A stretch of 64,000 nt of DNA from Rhodamnia argentea (Eukaryota; Streptophyta; Magnoliopsida; Myrtales; Myrtaceae), in assembly GCF_020921035.1 (NCBI RefSeq), contig NC_063150.1, positions 35,015,826-35,079,825 on the forward strand, read 5' to 3'. Position 1 is the stretch's first letter, and each line of letters begins with the position of its first letter. The notes beneath the pieces were generated by a model, which was not told the origin of the DNA, made no database searches, and worked only from the letters and a program-made list of their open reading frames with translations. Position numbers and translations under genes: made by a program. Positions 1 to 13,676 of this stretch are shown here, piece by piece.

Positions 1-3000
1 ACCTTCATGCAAGCATGGATGTGCAGAGCTATTATCAAGAGGTAATTAAGATTCTTCAGAGATCACCAAGGGAAAAGAAAATGGCATGACAAGGTTGGCA
101 ATCAAGAGACCAACATAAAAAGTCCAAATAAGCAATAAAGCAAAACGAAAAATGAGAGCAGAATCATCAGGTTTTAGGCCGGCCTTCACGCTTGACGGTA
201 TGTAGAGCATGGCACAATTTGCATCAAATAAAAGAAAGACTCGATCAGTGAATAACTGATTTGAATCTGTATACCGCCCGGAACTGTTCTATAACAGAGA
301 GCCAAATGACAGTCAAATAAAGTCATGGACTTCTTGGTCCATGCCACTTTCAATCATTTCTGAGTGCATGGACACAACAGGTCAACCACCCGTTGAGGAA
401 AAACATGAATGATTCACAAAAGGAAACTTGACATGAATACATGAACAAAGAGAAAATTTGAAAGAGATTTCTCAACCATAGAAATGGAAAACATTTTCAT
501 CCGTAAACAAGCTAACATATCAGGTTCCCAAACTTTTTGTAGCTAGCTTAAATAAAAGGAGACAAAGCTTCGGACAAAATTTTACAGACTATGAAGCTCT
601 ATTACATGCAACAGATATCATAGACAAAGATAACACCATGCATCTAACTTCATGCATTGTTTCCCTTCCCAATTTCCTGCTCATAGAGGAGCAGCGACAT
701 CATTCCTATCAACATGTATCCCAGCAAGACACCACCCAAAAGCATAAACTATATATTTTAACTGAGTCACATTCTTTCTGAAGCAAGTGACCATTTTCAA
801 TCATAAGCTTCTTATGAAAGAATTCCACGTAATATGGCATTTAAGATCAACCAATGGACATCGATACCACATGAGACATGGCTGAGCCCAAACTTATAAG
901 ACCTAGCAACATCTTTGAAAGGGCAAACCTGAGTGGCATTAGCAGTGGCAACATTAATAGAATATCCTTGTGGAGAATGCCATTCATTCCTCAGCTCTCT
1001 CGTCATAGAGCTTACAAGTCTCACAGAGCTTGAAGTCACCTGCAATCGGGATCATCAAACACCGACATTGACAATGTGCGAAAAGAAGAGATGAAAGCAA
1101 ACAGGGCAACAGAAGTTACAGGTGCAGTTAACTCATAGCGTTCTTGAATTTCAAAAGCAAGTAAGCTCACAGGATTAAAATTATTTCCTGCCAATCTTAC
1201 AGCTCCAGTTCATTAACTGGTTTGTAAACTCATCTTCCAAGCCTTCCCAGAGAAATTTCCTAAAAGACTTCCTTTTCATTGGGCGTAAATGTCTAAGTGA
1301 AACTAATTGGCAAAGAGCAACAGCAAGTATGAAGTACAAGGGGAGGAATATTCCATTCCTCTACCTGATTATAGTTGTTATACAGACAACCTCGTATTTT
1401 CTCCATGACAGCTACACAAGTTGCAACTAAACTAGCCATACATTAACAAGAATCACTGATCTACCACTGCCCTAACCAAAATAGAGCCATGTTTCAAAAT
1501 TAGTATGCAGCGTACAAACCACTCAAAAGGTCGCACAATAACAACAGAGGCAGAAGATAGAGATCAACTACTGGAAGGTATATGATGCTGCTATTAGTCA
1601 CACATGCCATTGGTTTTTCAGTATTCTGACATGCAGTGTATCATCCATGGTGTCAAAGTTCAATGAAAATAGCTCTCATCAAGTCATTTCTATCATAACA
1701 AAGAAAAAGTACTCAAGCATACAAAATTTCAATATGAATATGAATTAAAAGAAAACGTGATGAGAGAACTTACTTGGACAAGTTGATTGTGCACAGCATC
1801 GTGGCAGAAGAGAGTTTGAACTTGAGGACAAAAACCCTCTATCTCAGTTTCTTCCAACTCATCTTCAAGATTCATGGCCAAAATTCTTGTCTCACTAATA
1901 AAGCTTACAACCAGGAAAGTGTCAAAAGGATCGTCTATAGAAGATCTCAAAGACCACATTCCTTTAATGCCTTGTAGTTCTACAGATGCCTACAATATTT
2001 TGCACGTATAAGTAAACACACCAAAGTAAAAAAGCATAAACTAACCTGTGATTTTACAAGGTTAATGCATAGAAGGAAAAGTAAACTACCTGTTCATTGA
2101 TTCCTATGCCATTCCGTACTATACGGAGAGAACCATCCTTGTAAGCTCCAGAACAAGTAACAACCTGACCCTGACCCTGCCTCTCAAGGTCAACCACAGA
2201 GAAATCAACGATGGGTCCCAAGTTAACATAGCGCTCCAGAACTTCCACGTATGAACCCTTCGAATCAGGTTGTAGATTCAACTTGACAAGCTGCGACAAC
2301 ACTCTTAGAGTGTAAACCACTGGGGTAAAAAGTAAGAGAGAAACATAAAATGGCAAAGAAAATCCACTCCTTAAAAGTACTTTCAATTGATTAGGCTCGT
2401 ATTCTCTCCATCTCACTTGATGACTTCTACGACAATTAACTCTCAAGATATGACACCAGACCCTTCATGACCTTGCCCATCAAGATTAACCATAAGACAG
2501 GGCCAACCCTATCATCTCAAGCAGATTTTATCCAGCAATGAAAAAGAGTGCTTTCTCATCAAGTGTGGATTGATAAGATATTTCTACAAAACTAGATAGT
2601 AAAGCATATCAATAGAGTGCAGATAATGGAGGAGCAAGCACATGACCACACAAGATAGTTGCCATCACCTGTGAATCACCAAAACTTGAGCCAATAAAAA
2701 CAAAGGCATTGTCAAGGTATGATATCGTGGATGCAATTGAAGTTTCTCCTAAAAGCTCAATCTTGAGGCCTGTAACTCTGTCAGCCAGCAGATATAAAAA
2801 AGACAAAAAATATTCAGCTACTACCAGAAAAGCAAAGTATGAAGCTAATCTGTTGACATTAAGTTCTCCAGCAAACTATATCTATGTACACATGATAGAA
2901 TTTAAGATAAGAACATTAATAGCTTACTTTTCTTTCTCATGGGTTATAACAAGCAAGTGGAGAAGCCCAGCATGATCACCAAGTAGATACCTAGAACCAT

Positions 3001-6000
3001 CAGCATCGACTCTTCCATATGCTTTAGTGATGGACTAAAACAAGCACCAGAAGCACCGAAAAAGAACACGATTTTACTATAAGTTACAAATAGGAATAGG
3101 ACAACAAGACAACATCAAGCAACAGAAGATTTAATTAACTTACCGGCCTAATTGGTATTGCTTTAAATGCATTTGCACTGCAATATACAATTGTTTCTTC
3201 CCCAATTATAAGAACACCACATAGAGGGGGAGGCACTGGTATCAACAGATCTGCACCATTATCTACATTGTTTTGAGACCAGGGACCCTCAACGAAATCC
3301 TTGTCTTTCAGAGCAACCTCATAAGTCTTGACATGTCGAGCATCTTTGTTATCCTGTGAGAATCAAAAAAACATTCTCATGATCACCACAGCGCTGCATA
3401 TTGCAGAAGAATCCTACTTCACACAAAGCCCATGTGCATTGACTTTAGATGATGAGGGGAAAAAGAAAAACATTCCAATCCAATCATGTGGGGCAAAAAA
3501 ATTACAACTGCAACATCAAGTTCTTAATTTACTCGATCTGCACCTCCTCATGGTACCTTCTTTTTTGTCTAAGTCATTTTGTTCATTCAAGAGATGCTGG
3601 AGGGTCTATAAATCCAAAACGATGCACAAGAACTAAGTGGAAATACCCCAATCTCCACAAAGAATAGAATAATATTATGTACCAATTTTCTTTATTGAAC
3701 TTTCACTTCAAGAAAAACTAAACTCTAGGTTGAAAGGAGAAATCCACTTCGCCTCTTCTCCCCTGTTTCTCTCTCTCCCTTTCATCCCACCAAATGCAAT
3801 AAGCATACCAGGTTAAACAACTTCTAAGTACAACTACAACTTCATGCCAGATACAACATCAATTTGGAATTTACTTGATAGCATCTCCGTTGAAAAATTG
3901 TTGGTCAATTAAGGTACTAATGTTGGGCAAGGAAGATGGCTTCATCAATTTTCCCTAACTTGATTATCTAAATGGATGAGAGATCCGCATTCATACTATT
4001 CATCAGAACTTACCACATCTTTATTAACGGAACATTTTTTCTCTTCCCATATCTGAGATTTGGAAAAGCATCTAGATGACAACCTGAGCTTGAGACATAG
4101 GGTGAAAAGCAAGAATGTTGCCTCAGGTTAACAGTAGAATATGTCATTAAACTGCCAAGCTCGCAATAGATTTTTCAAAGCAGCATGAAGATATCTAACA
4201 CTCATAGTTGCAGAAATCCCAAAGTTTTCAACATGCCAACAACCACGTACACATAGTACAATGAAAACTTAGAGCATAAGACACAACGTGTTACGGACCT
4301 GGTATAGAACAACAATCGTAGGTTTTGAGCAACCATAGAGAAACTTTATATCCAGAACTTGAAGTTCTTCAAGCCTGAAATCATCAAAGTACCACAAGTC
4401 TAACAAGCCACAAGCATCTCAAAAACATGTGTTGACCTAAATAATTAAATAAATTACAGTATACATTTAAAGACAAGAAAGACTAACCACTGCATTTACT
4501 TAGTAAAGAAATCCAACAGTGCAACTTAAAATTTGGCTTCAGTTTGTAGGCAGTTTGTAATAACTTACGACATCACTACAGATTTGTATATAAGCCTAGG
4601 AGATATACTGAGAGGTGTGCAAGCTCTAAATTAGCAACACAAACAGAGCGTGTCAAAAAACTATCAATGCGATCATGATAAATAACAATTGAAAAATTGC
4701 AACCTTGTCCTGTGCTCTAGGAAGTAACAAGAACGAGAACAACAAGGTCTATTGTCATTTTATATCATGGGTCAGCTATGCCTTACGCCATTTCATCTTC
4801 CTCAATGACATGTCCCCCTATGAAACCATGAAGCAAGACCATTTAGGTAGCACAACAAGAAGTGGTATTGCACTGTATACCTAGACAAGGATGTTAGCTA
4901 TAGTAAGACTTGGAAATTCTATGTACTTCAAAACACAACCAAGTATACAACAAGAATTTATCCAGGAAAAATGAGACAAGTTAACCCCAGTCCATCACAA
5001 AAAGGCAACTATGATGGAGTAGCACAAAAGAAGGAAAGGTACCTGATGTTGAATGCTTCTTTAAGCTGCCCTTTATTGTCAAAAGGTATAACCTGCCCGA
5101 AGTTGCACAAATCAGTTGTAGGTTTAACCGGTCCATTTTCCCGAAAGCTAGAGATTTCACCAAACAAAAAGGGCATATGTCGAAATTAGCTGTATCCACA
5201 CCTTAAACAACCCATCATATAAGTGGAGACCAATTAATCTACAATCAGGATCAATTATTCCAATCTGCAGAAGAACGGAGGACCCAATGAGTTGAATAAA
5301 TCACAAAGAAATAATATCTCTTGGAACTCTGCAGAAACAAAACAAACACACCTTATCAGTTAATAAAAGGTCAAAATAAATACCTGACCGTTATCTGTTG
5401 GACGACCTATCCGATCAGATACATCGCCCATCGCCCTAACAAAAGCAGTATCATTGTGCAAGTCAATAACATTTTTTTCATATATTTCAGAAAAAAAAAA
5501 TACAATCAAGATATGTCAATGTACCGACAAAAGAAGATCAACTCAATATGATATTGCTCTGAAGCATTTATCAGAGATTATTCACTAATCAAGCCAAGCT
5601 ACATCAATTTGAAAACAAGTAATCTATCCTGACCACATTACTAAGGCTGAGCACCAGGTCCGCTGCAACCATCATTGCAACCCAAAAAATAGGACCGAAT
5701 CAACCTGGACGTACCAGTTCAACGCCCTTTTTAGAGAGAACCGGTTCAGTCCCCAAAATCCTCGAACCTAGAACGGGGCCATGACGGGTTTAGTTTCCAG
5801 TTCCAAAGCCAGAACCGCCGGTTCAATCCGGAACTGGTTCAACAAATCCGCTTCCAGGATTGAACCAGTTCTAAACAGGTTTTGAAGCCTCTATTAGAAA
5901 TATATAGACACACACTTTTGCACCCATCAAATATTGAACAATAGTTTTCAACATTAACAAACAAAAATATAATCACTTGACTAAAAAATGTTTTTGCAAC

Positions 6001-9000
6001 GAAATTATGCAACTTTTGCATTTTACAAATAAAAAATATGGTTCTTACCAAAAACACAAAGTAAGGTTGGTTCCCAAGAAGAGCTGGGAGTTGAATCGAA
6101 ATTGGCTGGTTACCGGTTTGATTCTTGGTTCCAATCTATGTTACACGGACACGGGACACGATACGCGACACGACACGCCGACACGTGAATTCTCAAAAAA
6201 TAAAGAATTCGACACGTTTGGGACATGTTGTACATTAAATATATATTTTTATATAGACATGATAAATTATTATTTTCTTGAAGTCACAAATAAATAAATA
6301 ATGAAAAAAGCCCTTGAATGAATTTACATAATAATTCTCTTAAACTTTTTTTAGTTTCATGACCGGGAACTCTTCCTGTGAGGGAGGAATGACCTACTAA
6401 GAGAATTAAATAATAATGCTCTATGAAGGAATTATATCTGCCTATGCATTTCCTTGTCCCACATCGGCCATGTAATAGAGAAAGTAAGAGAAAGCTTCTT
6501 ATAAAAAGGAGGCTCAGTCACGTGAGGTAACACATTTGAGTTTGATGGGCCACCCTACGTGAAAGCTTGGGTCGATGGGCTAAAGGCCCATGGGGACTGG
6601 GACAGATTATGAGTTTGAAGTACAAGATTTGCGAGAATTAATTTTGGATTGCTGTTGAATCGTGTCCCGGCGTGTCGGACAAGTGTCGGTGTCCGACACA
6701 TGAAAATTATCTCCGAGAGCGTGTCCGTGTAATATAGGTTCCAATCTTTTGGAACCGAAAATCACAAGGTCGGCTCTTGGTTCAAGGCCGGGACCTAGAA
6801 TCACGCCACCCAACCGAGAACCGATCCACTCTAGAATCGAACATCCCTACAAAATACACACATATGTCTCCATTGCTCTGCCAATGCCGTATTCCATATG
6901 GATATACTTACTGAAGATTGGAACCAGGGATCACAAGCCCACTTTGGAACCAAACACCCTTACACAATACACGCATATGTCCCTATTACTCCCCGAATGC
7001 CATAGTCCATACAGATCTATTTACTGACAATATGCTTATGAGAGAGCTACATACGCTACAGTTATCCATATGACAAACCAAACAGCCCTACATTTATTCC
7101 TATCCCAATTCCCCAATAATGGCCCACCTCGACTAGATTACTCGTAGATATCGTTATTTTGTCATGTTGCACTAAGACCGATGACATGAAGGATCGATTT
7201 TCATCTTCGAGGGCTTCCGTGTCATGTTCGACACTCTCCGTCATGCGATCGACACATGGTCAACGCTCCGGACATGCCAACAACACATGAGTCTAACATC
7301 CCGACACTCCATTTCAACACGCACAGATCAATTTCAAGAATTTTCAATAAATTAGGGGTCAAAATGTAAATTTATCAAAATATATATACTTAAGTCATAC
7401 CCTGCCACACTAAAATTTATATACCCGGCCAGCCCAAAAAGAATCTAATAGTGAATCCTTAGCACAAAAAAAAAAAAAAAAAACTCACTGTTGATACTTT
7501 CATAAATACATGATAATTTATCCTCTATATATAAAACTATATATTTGATATACAACATGTCCCAACGTGTCGGAATTATCTATTTTTTTATAAAGGTCGT
7601 GTCGACGTGTCGTGTTGTGTCGTGTTGCGTGTCGGCATCAATACTACTTAGATTTTCATACACCATCTATCACATGAGTTTGCATTGTCACACAAACAAA
7701 TCTTTGGGGGACAAGAATTGTCAGCCATTGAGGTACCATTGATAAAGCTGCTCCAGACAGGATCATTTACCCAATTATTGTTTCTCTTGTTCCTTTCCTT
7801 TTCAGATTTCCTTAATTTTCGGAATAATGCCATTGGCGTTTACTAGATTTCAGCAATTTTTCAATCAGGTCGCTGAACTTTGACTGATGCACTGAACTTT
7901 CACATTTTTGCAATTAGTGCACTTCTACCAGATCTGTCCAATTTTGCAGCAAAATGCTAAAATCAACTTCCATCCACCAGCTTAAGCTTTATAGGTTGAA
8001 AACAGTCCCACCTAAATTAATTAGTCCACATGAGCCGACATGGTGGTCCAAAATAGCCAAAGATGATATTTGTATAAAAGGAGATGAAACACCGCATGGC
8101 TATCCTATTGTGCTAAAATGGCTAGGGTTTATTTCCCACAACCGCAACCTGGTTTGTTAGAGCCTCTATAGTGTATATATTGATGCATAAGCCCACACAA
8201 CAGAACTACAACGCAAACAACAATGATTACACAAATAAGGATACCAACCTTGTAACAAGCTCAGATGTCTCGGCATCCCATTGAAGAACACAGAACTTGT
8301 ATCTTTCAGTGGCAATGAATAAAAAATCCTGTGCCTCACCCTGTTACAAGAAAGGGACAAGGACTTGGACTAAAAAACAAGAACCAAAAAACATGATTGT
8401 GATCACCTAGAAAAGAGACCACAAAAACATGATCACATCGATGGCTCACATGAGGCCTAAAAAGCTCAAGCGTTGCAATTCTCCCATAAATTGGGACATC
8501 CAGCATAGCCTGTGAAAGCCGGGAAAAAAAAAAAAAGAAGAAGAAAGAGTTTAGTTCCAAGACAAGTCAAACCAAACTGTAAGGAGAAATTATTTTAGTG
8601 CACTAACAAATCTAAGGCACAGGAAAGGACATACCTGAAAACCACTCACAGAAAATCAAGGTTCAAAGAATCCATAGTTAATATATGGCATCAAATGAAG
8701 AAATCATAGTCTTTCGAAGGAGGGGAAAAAAAAAAGCAAAATTTTAACATGGAGACATGTTAATGGTGACAGCATACCCGATTCACTTGAGACCACAAAT
8801 GAATGAAAGATTAACCAAACTATTGAACATCTTTTCCAGTGCCAAAGGAGGTTTTTTGATACAACTTCAACTAAGGCTCCAAGATATGTATCACTTAAAT
8901 TAATTAAAGGCTACAGCTAGAAAACTAAGGGAAAGCAGGATTTTACATAAACAACTAAAGAAATTACTACAAACAGAACAAAAAAAATCCTGGTCAGTCC

Positions 9001-10531
9001 AGCAAAAATATAAAAAGGAAATACCATACCTGTAAACCCTGAGGAGTAAGCAAATGTATTTCAATTCGAGTGCATTTGCTGAAATAGAAAAACAAAAGTG
9101 AAATCACTTTAACAGAATGCACTTTGATCTAAAATTTGACAACTGCAATAGTGCAATCAACAATCATCTGCCAAATTATCTTCACCACAAACTAACTAAA
9201 TAGCAAATCGTCACACAAATTACTCACATTCTACAACGTGAAAATGTCAAAGCGTGGATAACAATTACTAACATAAGGGGGAAAAAGTTTAGATATGGCA
9301 GGTGGGAGGAAGAACCCATTCAAACACAATGGCATGACATCCATCAATTGGAAATTGATAAGTCTGGACTCTAAATGAAAAAATGCACATTAGAGGGAAA
9401 TTCAAATGCACTTTCTCACAAGGAGAAAAAAGGTGAAGACAATAAAATAAAATTTTAACACAACCAAGTGGATTATAGAAGACAAGCCCAGACAACCAAT
9501 TATATGCCTTTTTAGCTACCTGTGAGCTACTGAGCAAATCAATATGCTACCATCTACATCCATATTTCAGCAACCCCCCAAGGGCACAACAGCGTAGGGG
9601 GTACAACATGTTGATCATTGATCAAATTCAATCTCACAAAATTTGACGATAGTAGCCCTTTCGTTTGTATTGAACTACTAAATAGTTAAAGCTCAGCTTT
9701 CATCCTGGACGAAAACAATTTACTCCCCCCAATCATATGACACTTCCGCTGAAAAGCACTCTTTAACATTATGACAACCTAGAGTTCTAAACCAATGCAG
9801 CATGCACTCTTATAACCGTACGTATGCCGTCTTCATTAAGAATTACTAGACAAGATTTCTGCAAACGATCATGATTGGCAGAAAGAACCCCATTCACTTC
9901 AGGTATCAAATATGCCCACAAAAGAATCCAAGTAGAACAGGTACAGCTAGATCAACTTCTCGTGAAATCGAAAATCCCGAAAACAGAATTTATACTAAAT
10001 CCCCCGGACAAAGTTACCGTGCAAGTGTGACCCAACCCTTATCTTTTGCATCAAATAAGAATCACACGGTGAAACTACTCCAATCCCGAAAACAGCATTA
10101 TACTAGATCCCAAATCTAAAAAATGGAAATTGGAGTGGTCTACCCCTTGGTAATCCAAAATCTGCAAAAACCATCTCCCCAATAACTGCATTTACCTAAG
10201 AAAATAGATTTCCACACATCCAGATGGGACATACAGTCAACCAATCGAAAGCAAGCCGGGAAAGAAGGCCAACAAGAAACGGACGAAAGCCTCTAACTAT
10301 TCTCAAAACCCAAAACCTAGTTAATGACCCATGAGCCGCCACCAAAGGAGGGCAAAAAGCAAACGGATTGGGGACGAATGCTGGGAAGATTGTAGCGGGA
10401 GAGAAGAGAGGGGAAAAGGGGGCGTACGCAACGATGAGATTGAGCTCCTGAGGGCCGGTGAAGTTGCCCACGCAGGAGTGGGTGACGTTGGTGGGCTTGT
10501 GCGCCGTGACGACGTAGTTCCACACGCTCAT
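1..10531 (-). CDS. DDB1: DNA damage-binding protein 1 (DDB1), 5' part
   Basis: DDB1 is the adaptor of CUL4-RING ubiquitin ligases. It links CUL4 to DCAF substrate receptors and acts in DNA repair, light signalling and chromatin control. Fourteen exons can be joined in phase: 10428-10531, 9030-9078, 8450-8509, 8249-8340, 5384-5435, 5202-5264, 5043-5092, 4299-4374, 3144-3353, 2928-3034, 2669-2777, 2090-2290, 1774-1989 and 929-1039. All have GT-AG borders, and together they give residues 1-500 of a family of about 1090. The start [15 protein letters not shown] matches the conserved N-terminus, and no in-frame ATG is visible just upstream. The visible part covers beta-propeller A and the start of propeller B, including [19 protein letters not shown] and [19 protein letters not shown]. 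Intron 14 occupies 1-928, so the CUL4-binding rest of propeller B and propeller C lie outside. Intron 4 (5436-8248) is enlarged by mobile elements. Identity is very secure; whether this is the A or B paralogue cannot be told. Confidence 0.97.
5640..7030. repeat. Old AACCGG-rich repeat in DDB1 intron 4, split by a younger insertion
   Basis: Both sides of the 6138-6736 element are rich in short words such as GAACCGGTTC, GGTTCCAATC and GGAACCGA. The left part ends near 6137 and similar sequence resumes at 6737, so the younger element landed inside this older repeat. Related text is seen at 18530-18700 and 37430-37640. There is no coding capacity and I cannot name the family. Confidence 0.5.
6138..6736 (+). 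mobile_element. Mutator-like MITE in DDB1 intron 4 (copy 1)
   Basis: This is a 599 bp non-coding element with inverted termini. The left end reads ATGTTACACGGACACG, and the right end, reverse-complemented, reads TATATTACACGGACACG. Both subterminal regions are full of CGACACG/CGTGTCG words. It is flanked by a perfect 11 bp direct repeat, GGTTCCAATCT, at 6127-6137 and 6737-6747. Duplications of 9-11 bp fit Mutator-like transposons better than hAT (8 bp) or Harbinger (3 bp). No transposase is present, so it is non-autonomous. Confidence 0.75.
7140..7650 (-). mobile_element. Second, inverted and decayed copy of the CGTGTCG MITE family
   Basis: The reverse complement of about 7490-7650 aligns by eye with the left part of the 6138-6736 element. 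Both contain a CGACACG cluster, then CGACACGTT-GGGACATGTTGTA, an AT-rich ATATAT stretch and GATAAATTAT. The other end (7190-7330) has GTGTCGG-like words but degraded termini, so the borders are approximate. The two copies lie about 0.4 kb apart in opposite orientation in DDB1 intron 4. Confidence 0.55.
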
Positions 10532-10783
10532 CTTCTTCGGCTGCAAAATGCAAGGAAGAAGAAGAAGACGAAGAGGCAAACGAGGGCTCAGCTCACAGTG
10601 CCCCGGTGAAGCGCAGTCTTGTAATGACTAATGAGGCTGAAGGCCACTTTGTATGTTCTCATTTGTTCGGCGAGAAGAGAAAAACGATTTCTCGAAAAAG
10701 TATCCCTCATTTTTTTGCTTAAATTCTAGAAACTATTTAACGCCTTTCAAAAATTGATAAATTTATATAGACAACTACTAAAA

Positions 10784-11313
10784 GGTTAAATATCACGAAA
10801 AATCTCAAACCAATATACCTATAATGAATTCACTCCCAACTATTTTTTTTTTACTACAAAAAATTCAAACCGGTACACACGTGATAAATTTATCCTAAAC
10901 TATTTTTTCGACCACCAAAAACTTCAAACCGATACATACGTGATAAATTTACCATAAATTGATTTTTTTTACTATCAAAAACCTCAAACTGATACACGTG
11001 TGACAAATTTACCATCCATTAGATTCCGTTAAATTATATTAATACCACGAAAAATACTAAATTGATACACATGTGACAAATGGAAGGTAAAAACTCTAAA
11101 CATGTACATACGGTAATTGTCACGTATCATCCAAATCAACAATTTGATGATAAGATTTGATAAAAACTAACGAAGAGTTGATTTGTCACCGGTATACCAG
11201 TTTGGGGTAAATTTGTCAAAAGTATATTAGTTTAGGTTTTTTATGGTTAAAAAAATAGTTTAAGATAATTTGTCACAAGTATACCAGTTTAAAATTTTTC
11301 GTGATATTAATCC
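10784..11313. mobile_element. MITE-like element, GGTTAATATCACGAAAAA family, copy 1
   Basis: The left end reads GGTTAAATATCACGAAAAAT and the right end, reverse-complemented, GGATTAATATCACGAAAAAT. Inside are several tandem degenerate units of the type 'AAACCGATACACACGTGATAAATTTACC', with the complementary 'CCAGTTTGGGGTAAATTTGTCA' on the right half, so the whole element folds back. A shorter relative lies at 36663-36988. No clear target-site duplication was found. Confidence 0.6.
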
Positions 11314-12061
11314 AAAACTAAAAAGTGCCTTAGTGTTTTTTGAATCGACAAAAAAAGAATCAATTTTTCATCCCCATGTGCCTTGGGCAAGCCAAATCTA
11401 GAATCCCATGTGGTCGGACCTAAGTCTAAACCGTGGCAAAGCCACCGGGGCAATTGACCCAACCCTATATTTGTTGAAATGGGTTACTTATATTAAATAA
11501 ACGGGTTATAAATTGATTTAGAATGATAAAGCCCAAAATAATATGGATGTTAAATGAATTTACAACTTACTTAGACTCAAGTTGTTTCTATGACTCTCTA
11601 TTGCCCTTATTACGTCCCGCGCTCGCTCAATGCTTATTCTTACCTCAATTTGAATATGAGTTTTTCTTAATTTGGTTAATATATAAGTATTTTAGTAATA
11701 TATGTTATGTATCAATTGGATATAGGTTGAATCCGATATCGATCACTAGATATGTATTACATAGAAATTGATCAAAATTAGTTGAATGAATCAATATAAA
11801 TTAGAACATTTTCGATTTGATCCACCCATTTAACAAATCTATCAAATCATAGATCCCAAGCATTGACCTCGATGTCCCCGTGCCCCGCAACATAACCGTA
11901 CACATCAACGATTAAAGCTAAGTGGTTCCAACGGCTTGCTTGCGGTCAACTTTTGTTTCAAAGTGAAGCATGTTAAACAATTGAAAGCGGAATATCCTTT
12001 TAAGTCCTATGGGAAAGTTTTTGATAAACAAAAATCTCTAGACTAGGGAAATTGATCGCGC

Positions 12062-12324
12062 ATGACAATATTTTTGCTCTAAAAATCAAATTCTATCCAG
12101 AAATTAATTTTTCTACTTCTACTTTTGAACATAAGTTTATTTTTCTATTTTTATAGAAAAGTAATTTTTTTCTTACTTTTTTAAATGAATCCAAAACTAT
12201 TTCTGGAGCAAAAATATATATTTTTTACTCCAAAAGTAGAAAAATAAAGTTGCATAATCAAACGGAGGATTTCTGCTCTATAGGCACTTTTGAAATATAA
12301 ATTTTACTTCAAAAATATTGTCAT
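12062..12324. mobile_element. Small foldback MITE with perfect 15 bp ends
   Basis: This 263 bp element has ATGACAATATTTTTG at the left end and its exact reverse complement, CAAAAATATTGTCAT, at the right end. The interior is AT-rich with partly complementary halves (AAAAGTAGAAAAAT-like words on both sides). No convincing flanking duplication was seen. Superfamily is undetermined. Confidence 0.6.
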
Positions 12325-12712
12325 CCACCTCCTAACATACTTGAATTGGTTTTTCTTCTTTTGATTTTTATGCATGGTTACATTCATGTCATATTTGGCA
12401 GGCACCTGTTGACGAAAGTGACCCCGAATTTAATAATCATGGATTTTTATAGCACGATCAAGATTACCAACACCATAGTATTTTGGAAAAAATCCAAAAA
12501 AGCAAGTCCTGTTTTTTCAAATTTTTCAATGAAGGGTGTTTACGTATTTCACATTTTAATTTTTTCCTTTTCCTAATTTAAAAAAAAAGCCCACACGATG
12601 GGAGGGTTGCCCCCTTTGTCAAAAGGGGTGGTGAGGGCGGCGATCCCGCCTAGATCGGGGTTGTTGGCGACTAGGCAAGGTCCCAACCTTCCGATTTTGG
12701 CGAGGACTCCGA

Positions 12713-13101
12713 AATCCCAATACGACACGGGAACACGACTCTAAATTTCAAGTTCTTGAATACCCTCTAGCTGGCGTGGGAAGCTACCCTTCCATCTTAC
12801 TACGTCCACTTTTTCCTTTTTAAAAATTTTTGAAAACGGATAAAAATTATAATAAAAAAAAAAAAAAATCAAATAAGTAAAAGACTAAAATGCTAAAAAT
12901 CAAGCCTTTTTGAGATTTTATGGCATTTAAGTCTTATTTGAAATAATATTCATTCAAGTTTTATTTAGAAAATGTGACATTTCAAACATTGGATTTATAA
13001 AAAATTTTTTTTAAAAAAAATTTAGTATTTTTAAGGAAGCATGCTACAAAATCTCAATACGACATGGGAACACGACTCTAAATTTCAAGTTCTTGAATAC
13101 C
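12713..13101 (+). repeat. Pair of 52 bp direct repeats
   Basis: The unit at 12713-12764 recurs at 13050-13101 with two mismatches. The shared core includes GGGAACACGACTCTAAATTT and CAAGTTCTTGAATACC. The copies are 337 bp apart and bracket an AT-rich, A-tract-containing segment. This could be a local duplication or short terminal repeats of a small retro-element. Confidence 0.6.
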
Positions 13102-13676
13102 TAAAGCCGTTAGGTCATTGAAATAATTATGCTAATTTCCCGATCAACGTACTACGTATTAAAAATACCAAATGGAGTACAATAAACAGGGTAAGTTTTA
13201 GGGTCTCTAGATTTAAAACGAGGCACATAAATTTTCAAAATCGGTTTGCGCTTCCGCGTCAGCGATCTCCTCTGTAGTGCCCATGAGAAATGCGAAAACA
13301 GATGATGCGAATGCTGAGAATGCTAAGAGAATTTAGATGGCCAACATAATCATCGTGCGAACGAAATTGAGCGACAAACATTAAACGCCACTGATTCCGA
13401 GTCACTGATCCAACATTGCCACCCTTAAGCAGTTCAAGTTCAATGTAATCTTTTGCAGCTTCGTCTGAGATCTCACAGCAGCAGGGAACGTGGGCTTCTC
13501 AACAAGAACGTCAGCAAAATCCCTGCTAATCCGTACCCGAAAAGGCCCCAATCGTGCTCGGGCCGTTGCGGCGCGGACGAGGCCAAGCTGCGAAGGACGG
13601 GAACGCGATGTGAACAAGCGCCGAGCTAAATCGAGCGGAGCTCGAGGAAGTGAGCGATTACAACAGTAAGCAAAAC

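Larger units (their letters stand above)
10532..13676. other. Intergenic region between DDB1 and the X8 gene
   Basis: No gene is recognised. The first roughly 150 bp should hold the DDB1 leader and promoter, reading leftwards. The rest is mostly MITE-like DNA (10784-11313 and 12062-12324), a stretch of repeated GGGTTA/TTAACC-like AT-rich text (11440-11840), a GC-rich patch at 12590-12720, and a pair of 52 bp direct repeats. Confidence 0.6.

Noticed and set aside
1-928. Search for a further DDB1 exon at the left edge
   Set aside because: No frame encodes the expected continuation of propeller B, so this is taken as intron 14.
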